From Micrococcales bacterium (GTDB lineage Bacteria; Actinomycetota; Actinomycetes; Actinomycetales; Cellulomonadaceae): a stretch of 15,008 nt of DNA. Each line of letters starts with the position of its first letter. The stretch's first letter is position 1. The stretch is taken from assembly GCA_009783975.1 (NCBI GenBank), contig WRCL01000010.1, forward strand, positions 1 to 15,008. Reading direction: 5' to 3'. Below, one piece after another: positions 12,802 through 15,008 of the stretch. The translations under genes were made by a program, and so were the position numbers. The notes below the pieces were generated by a model. That model made no database searches and was not told the origin of the DNA. It saw only the letters and a list, made by a program, of their open reading frames with translations.

Positions 12802-14595
12802 ATGGCTGAGAGCGACACACAGGGCGCCGCGGAACTCGCGGGCACCACGCCCGTGGAACCGGGCAAAGCGCCGGGGATCGTCGCAGAGGTGCGCGCCGAC
12901 GGCACGGGGTACCTCGCGGTCGACGGTGTGCGCCAGGAGGTGACCGGCCGGGACATCACCGACGTCGGCGCCCAGATCACCGCACGTATCGCCGAGCTTG
13001 CCGACTCTGTGGGCGAACCCCTGACCGCGGAGGTGCGCGACCCCGAAGGGATGTGGATGCTGCTGGTCCACCCCGACGGCCACGTCGACGAAGCCCCCCA
13101 GCCAACGACCGCCGCCGCCCTGGCCGCCGAGGTCGCCACCCCAGAGACCGGCCAACCGGTCGCCGCGCTGGCCCCGACGAGCTCGCCAGCGACCATGCCG
13201 ATCGCCTCGACTGATGTGCCGCTGCCGTCGCGGTCACTGCCGGCACGGTCGGCCCCGGCCGTCGGCCAACCGTTCTCCAGCCCACAGACGGTCGCCCCGC
13301 CGCTGACCGTCGCCCGCTCGCTGGAAGACGCGCTCGCCGACGACCACGAACCGCAGTACCAGCCGTCGCTCGACCTCACGGCGCTGCCTGCCGCAGAGCT
13401 CGCACGGGCCGCCACCGAGTACGTGCCCCCCAACGACCTCGCCCGCGCTGCCAGCGAGTTCCGCCCGGCGGCCGAGCTCGCCCGGGCCATCGCCGAGGAC
13501 CCCCGGCTGGAACCAGACTTCCACGAACCAGACTTCCACGAGCCGGAGTACCACGACGTGGAGTACCCCACCGTCGGGTACAGCGCACCGGCCTACCCAG
13601 AACCGGACTACCCGCCGGTGCATGAACCTCCAGCCGTCGACGACCCCCTCGACGCAGAACCTGAGAGCACCCTGGGCGACCTGCTCGCCCCGCGCCGCAC
13701 CCGCCAGCCCGCCGAAGCCACCTGGGGGGTGCGCGCATGGGTCCGGCGTCTGACGTTCGGCAAGATCTCCCCACGCCCCGGGGAGAAAGAACGTCGCCAC
13801 CTCGCCGCGACCGAGATGGTCCGCCGTCCCCTTGACGGGCCGCGCACCGTCGTGGTCATCAACCCCAAAGGCGGCGCCCACAAGACCACCACGACCCTCA
13901 TGCTCGCTGCCACGCTCGGCCAGCAACGCGGCGGGTACGCCCTGGCCTGGGACAACAACGAGACCCACGGCACACTCGGCTGGCGCTCGGCGACCAAGTC
14001 CGGCGGCGGCACCGCCCTGGACCTGCTCGCCGCCCTGCCCGAGCTGCTCGCCCTCGGAGACATGCGCGTCGGAGACCTCAGCCCCTACGTCCGCTCGCAA
14101 GGCACCGAGCAGTTCGACGTGCTCGCCTCCGACGAGGACGCCACATCCGGGGCGTTCGTCGATGCCCGGGCCTTCAACGCCCTGCACGCGATGGTCACCC
14201 GGTTCTACCGCACGATCATCATCGACACCGGCAACAACATCCGGTCGTCGAACTGGCGCGCCGCCGTCGAAGCCGCAGACCGCCTCGTCATCGTCACCAC
14301 CGTCCGCGAAGACTCAGCGCAGGCCGCCGCCTGGGCCGTCGACGCCCTGCGCGCCGCCGGCCTTGCCGACCTGGTCCGCTCAGCCATCACGATCATGTCA
14401 GCCCCCGACCGCAAGGTCGACAAAGACCTCCGCGAACGTCTGCGCCAACACTTCGGCGCCCTGACCCGCACCGTCGTCGAAGTCCCCTACGACCCCGCCC
14501 TCGTCTCAGGCGGCTCCATCGACTTCACCAAGCTCCGCCGCGACACCCGCGAAGCGTGGCTGCAGGCCGCAGCTTCGGTCGTGGACGGCCTGTAG
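12802..14595 (+). CDS. ParA/MinD-family (SIMIBI) ATPase with long N-terminal extension (597 aa)
   Basis: The ATG at 12802 has GAAAGG 6 nt upstream; the frame from 12751 is rejected because it begins within the leader hairpin. Residues ~20-90 form a small beta-rich domain (GIVAEVRADGTGYLAVDGVRQEVTG start). Residues ~100-300 are disordered and Ala/Pro-rich, with repeated AELARA and acidic-aromatic EPDFHEP/EPEYH units. A basic stretch (~305-345) precedes the ATPase domain. The variant Walker A is KGGAHKTTTT (Lys356 signature, Lys361), with Gly replaced by His360. Asp384 in WDNNETHGTLGW and the Walker B segment IIIDTGNN (Asp475) follow. Such proteins position or partition cargo, and versions with this WDNNET motif occur beside secretion and plasmid-like loci in actinobacteria (from memory). 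No ParB, septation or secretion gene is in view, so the cargo is unknown. The repeat-rich DNA just downstream could be a target. Confidence 0.83.
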   Translation: MAESDTQGAAELAGTTPVEPGKAPGIVAEVRADGTGYLAVDGVRQEVTGRDITDVGAQITARIAELADSVGEPLTAEVRDPEGMWMLLVHPDGHVDEAPQPTTAAALAAEVATPETGQPVAALAPTSSPATMPIASTDVPLPSRSLPARSAPAVGQPFSSPQTVAPPLTVARSLEDALADDHEPQYQPSLDLTALPAAELARAATEYVPPNDLARAASEFRPAAELARAIAEDPRLEPDFHEPDFHEPEYHDVEYPTVGYSAPAYPEPDYPPVHEPPAVDDPLDAEPESTLGDLLAPRRTRQPAEATWGVRAWVRRLTFGKISPRPGEKERRHLAATEMVRRPLDGPRTVVVINPKGGAHKTTTTLMLAATLGQQRGGYALAWDNNETHGTLGWRSATKSGGGTALDLLAALPELLALGDMRVGDLSPYVRSQGTEQFDVLASDEDATSGAFVDARAFNALHAMVTRFYRTIIIDTGNNIRSSNWRAAVEAADRLVIVTTVREDSAQAAAWAVDALRAAGLADLVRSAITIMSAPDRKVDKDLRERLRQHFGALTRTVVEVPYDPALVSGGSIDFTKLRRDTREAWLQAAASVVDGL

Positions 14596-14596
14596 G

Positions 14597-14613
14597 CAAC
14601 AGCTGGGCTGTTG
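14597..14613 (+). terminator. Short hairpin immediately after the ParA-like gene
   Basis: CAACAGC, loop TGG, GCTGTTG begins 2 nt after the TAG. Its right arm is also the first copy of the GGGCTGTTG repeat that follows. The small stem without a T-run makes termination plausible but unproven. Confidence 0.35.
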
Positions 14614-14680
14614 TCGGGCTGGGCTGTTGTCGGGCTGGGCTGTTGGGCTGGGCTGTTGGGCTGGGCTGTTGCTGTTGTTG
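14605..14680 (+). repeat. Tandem GGGCTGTTG repeats
   Basis: Two 16-bp units (GGGCTGTTGTCGGGCT at 14605 and 14621) are followed by two 13-bp units (GGGCTGTTGGGCT at 14637 and 14650). The array ends in a partial copy with CTGTTGTTG. The many spaced GGG runs on the plus strand could form a G-quadruplex. No coding frame is convincing. Confidence 0.75.
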
Positions 14681-14716
14681 AGATGGCTGGGCTGGGGATT
14701 GGGCTTAGGTTGGGGC
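14681..14716. other. Short unassigned spacer
   Basis: G-rich sequence between the tandem repeats and the large inverted repeat. Nothing recognisable is seen. Confidence 0.5.
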
Positions 14717-14821
14717 GCGGGTTGGGGGGTGCCTGTCCGCCACGCTGTCCCCCGGCCGGCTGATGCCGGCCTTCCCGCCAAGCCCGATGCCAGCGAGGCG
14801 GACAGGCACCCCCCAACCCGC
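14717..14821. repeat. Perfect 25-bp inverted repeat with nested hairpin
   Basis: The left arm 14717-14741 (starting GCGGGTTGGGGGG) is exactly complementary to the right arm 14797-14821. They enclose 55 bp that contain GGCCGGC-TGAT-GCCGGCC (14754-14760, 14765-14771). The whole could extrude as a branched cruciform or form a very stable RNA. It could be a bidirectional terminator, a small mobile-element remnant with terminal repeats, or a replication/transfer site. The enclosed DNA has no coding capacity. Confidence 0.8.
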
Positions 14822-14930
14822 TATGTGGTAACCGCACCTGCGGGGGGGAATGGGTCTTTTGGACGCCTCGTCCGGCTTCGCCGAACCTCGGCTAAGCGAT
14901 GCTGCGGGCGAGTTTGGCGATGCGGTCGAC
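14822..14930. other. Unassigned DNA between the inverted repeat and the edge repeats
   Basis: Contains CGCA-CC-TGCG (14831-14840), a G7 run and a CGGC-TTC-GCCG dyad near 14873-14883. On the minus strand a short frame ending at the TAG 14894-14892 reads ELVDRIAKLARSIA, which looks protein-like. It could be the end of a gene or remnant lying to the right, but the 20-bp repeats upstream disturb its frame. Confidence 0.3.
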
Positions 14931-14997
14931 GAGTTCGATGATTGCATGATGAGTTCGATGATTGCATGGTGAGTTCGACAGTTTAATCATCGAACTC
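14931..14997. repeat. Iteron-like 20-bp direct repeats with an inverted copy
   Basis: GAGTTCGATGATTGCATGAT (14931-14950) is repeated at 14951-14970 with one change. A third partial copy GAGTTCGACA begins at 14971, and the inverse AATCATCGAACTC lies at 14985-14997. The DNA is clearly more AT-rich than its surroundings. Such an arrangement is seen at plasmid iterons, parS-like centromeres and recombinase or transposase ends. The element may continue past the window. Confidence 0.7.
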
Positions 14998-15008
14998 GCC
15001 ATCAAACC

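Noticed and set aside
12471..13571. 366-aa minus-strand frame
   Set aside because: Antisense of the HATPase-fold gene, the intergenic hairpin and the ParA-like N-terminus; Ser/Gly/Ala low complexity.
14487..14947. Small minus-strand frames over the downstream repeats
   Set aside because: Pro/Ser/Gln low complexity is produced by the GGGCTGTTG array and the inverted repeat; no ribosome-binding sites.

Overview
The window looks like chromosomal (or large-replicon) DNA of a high-GC Gram-positive actinobacterium. Evidence: strongly GC-biased third codon positions, GTG starts, a surface protein ending in an LAATG class-E-type sortase signal, a membrane pyrophosphatase, and a SpoIIAB/RsbW-type ATPase-fold protein. 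A Micrococcales lineage (Cellulomonas-like) is plausible, but that is inference from style, not from a marker gene.

Left half (1-6590, all minus strand): an apparent operon read right to left. First comes a pentapeptide-repeat plus WD40 beta-propeller protein (6590-4179). After 22 nt follows a very large alpha-helical protein (4156-791) whose C-terminal half resembles actinobacterial DUF6493/DUF7824-type proteins. After 18 nt follows a second, tandem copy of the large protein (772 to the window edge). That copy has lost a net ~530 bp and is frameshifted, so it appears to be a decaying duplicate.

Middle (6675-8431): a 248-bp spacer with strong hairpins, then a minus-strand gene for a secreted, wall-anchored protein (7867-6923). 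It is built from seven 23-residue two-cysteine repeats, a Gly/Asn/Pro/Asp stalk and an LAATG-TM-Arg sorting signal. Its promoter region holds a 9-nt C tract and a tandem 12-bp repeat containing TTCACCC. The surface gene and the pyrophosphatase gene are divergently arranged around a 564-bp intergenic region.

Right half (8432-14595, plus strand): hppA, a proton-pumping membrane pyrophosphatase with an unusual lipobox-like N-terminus and a disordered C-terminal tail, overlaps by 4 nt (ATGA) with a GT-B glycosyltransferase. Then come a small, apparently degenerate HATPase-fold (anti-sigma-like) protein and a ParA/MinD-type ATPase with a long acidic N-terminal extension and a variant Walker A.

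The last ~410 bases are non-coding and repeat-rich: tandem GGGCTGTTG repeats, a perfect 25-bp inverted repeat with a nested hairpin, and 20-bp iteron-like direct repeats with an inverted copy at the window edge. No RNA gene, CRISPR array or complete mobile element was seen. The best candidates for something undescribed are the WD40/large-helical operon, the 23-residue Cys-repeat surface protein, and the hppA-glycosyltransferase fusion of two unrelated functions into one transcript.
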